Below are positions 21,919 to 22,483 of a DNA stretch of 22,483 bases, one piece after another; the stretch's first letter is position 1; the number at the start of each line of letters is the position of its first letter. Below the pieces are notes generated by a model. It searched no databases and was not told where the DNA came from. It saw nothing but the letters and a program-made list of their open reading frames with translations. Location of the stretch: contig CANQFI010000013.1 in the NCBI GenBank assembly GCA_947598455.1, positions 1-22,483 on the forward strand, written 5' to 3'. A program made the position numbers and the translations under genes. The stretch is from an uncultured Bacilli bacterium (GTDB taxonomy: Bacteria; Bacillota_I; Bacilli_A; RF39; UBA660).

Positions 21919-22483
21919 AAAAGTTTTTAATTATTATAACAATAATTATTTTTATAATCCTTTTAAAATTTGGTTTAACTTTTACTTTAAATGAAATAAT
22001 TATAAAAGACTATCAAAATAATAGATATGATAATAATTTAATTAATACTTTATACCTAATTAATTTAAATGAACCATATATAGTTTATTATAATCATGGA
22101 AATATATTATATAAAGAAGAACAATATAATGAAGCCATTTCTAAGTATGAAAAAGCTTTAAATAAACATCCTGCTGAAGATAGAGTATGTGATATAAGAA
22201 TAAATTTATCTTTATCATACATTAAAACTATTGATGAAAATAATAAAACATCAGCTTTAAGTACTTTAAATAAAGCTAAAAATATTTTATATGAAGATGA
22301 ATGTGCTTCTATTAATGATGATAATGGAAAAAGTGAAGTAGCAGAGAAATTAGAAGAAGAAATTAAGGCTTTAGAAGAAAAATTAAAAGAGGATGAAGAC
22401 CCAAATGGTAATGGCAATACTCCTAATAATAATGGTGGTCAAGATGATCCTAATACTCCATCAAACATTGAGGAACAATTAAG
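21915..22483 (+). CDS. TPR-repeat membrane-anchored protein (BatC-like), 3' partial
   Basis: Last gene of the Bat unit, open to the window end (189 codons read). One N-terminal TM (about 4-24). A TPR-like pair of helices occurs at about 53-88 (YYNHGNILYKEEQYNEAISK followed by YEKALNKHP), another helical pair follows to about 130, then an acidic coiled-coil stretch (EKLEEEIKALEEKLKE) and a Gly/Asn/Pro-rich linker (PNGNGNTPNNNGG). BatC-type proteins are TPR proteins encoded next to BatA and BatB. It starts in the overlap with the previous stop, with AAAAGGAGGA at 21901-21910. The C-terminal part, and whether further genes follow, are outside the window. Confidence 0.85.
   Translation, partial: MKKFLIIITIIIFIILLKFGLTFTLNEIIIKDYQNNRYDNNLINTLYLINLNEPYIVYYNHGNILYKEEQYNEAISKYEKALNKHPAEDRVCDIRINLSLSYIKTIDENNKTSALSTLNKAKNILYEDECASINDDNGKSEVAEKLEEEIKALEEKLKEDEDPNGNGNTPNNNGGQDDPNTPSNIEEQL

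Noticed and set aside
1..22483. Mycoplasma code (TGA = Trp)
   Set aside because: TGA ends several genes at correct places with overlapping next starts, and Trp is coded by TGG throughout.
1..22483. CRISPR arrays, tRNA or rRNA genes, insertion sequences, phage genes
   Set aside because: No spaced direct repeats, tRNA-like cloverleafs, rRNA sequence, transposase or phage proteins were seen.

Overview
The window reads as chromosome of an AT-rich, low-G+C Gram-positive bacterium related to the Firmicutes/Mollicutes, most like the uncultured gut lineages placed near RF39 and Erysipelotrichia. The clues are the very AT-rich composition, strong AGGAGG-type ribosome binding sites, a SipW/BsaA-type secretion cluster, an NfnAB-like electron-bifurcating pair, and TGA used as a normal stop (for example in sipW, moxR and both VWA genes), which rules out the Mycoplasma code. 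The lineage is an inference; no marker gene is present. Every supported gene is on the + strand.

Region 1 (1-4888) is a surface and export operon. It holds the tail of an upstream exported protein, a 766-residue mosaic adhesin-like protein, a BsaA/TasA-like protein, an ER-type signal peptidase (SipW), a second BsaA/TasA-like protein, and a small protein with a signal peptide and a C-terminal membrane anchor. SipW probably processes the two flanking BsaA-like proteins, which would form an extracellular matrix or fibre.

Region 2 (4889-5416) is a 528-base gap with no convincing protein gene. It contains a promoter-like site followed by several nested hairpins, and is the best candidate here for an undescribed structured RNA. 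Region 3 (5417-8508) has a CvpA-like multi-pass membrane protein and a PcfJ-like protein with an N-terminal zinc-ribbon motif.

Region 4 (8509-9958) is an ECF sigma factor with a one-TM partner that is probably its anti-sigma factor or sensor, behind a perfect GAACCGGTTC palindrome. Region 5 (10051-13754) has LemA, a TPM-domain protein, dapA (lysine/diaminopimelate synthesis) and a second TPM-domain paralogue. Most of these units end in clear intrinsic terminators. Region 6 (13774-15161) has a 41-residue protein overlapping a 385-residue protein of unknown function.

Region 7 (15217-17459) is nfnA-nfnB, which links NADH, NADPH and ferredoxin pools. Region 8 (17504-22483) is a tightly coupled Bat-type operon: MoxR AAA+ ATPase, DUF58, a one-TM DUF4381-like protein, two VWA proteins, and a TPR protein cut by the window end. 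The recurring theme is the cell envelope: exported matrix proteins, LemA/TPM proteins, an envelope-type sigma/anti-sigma pair and the MoxR-VWA system.
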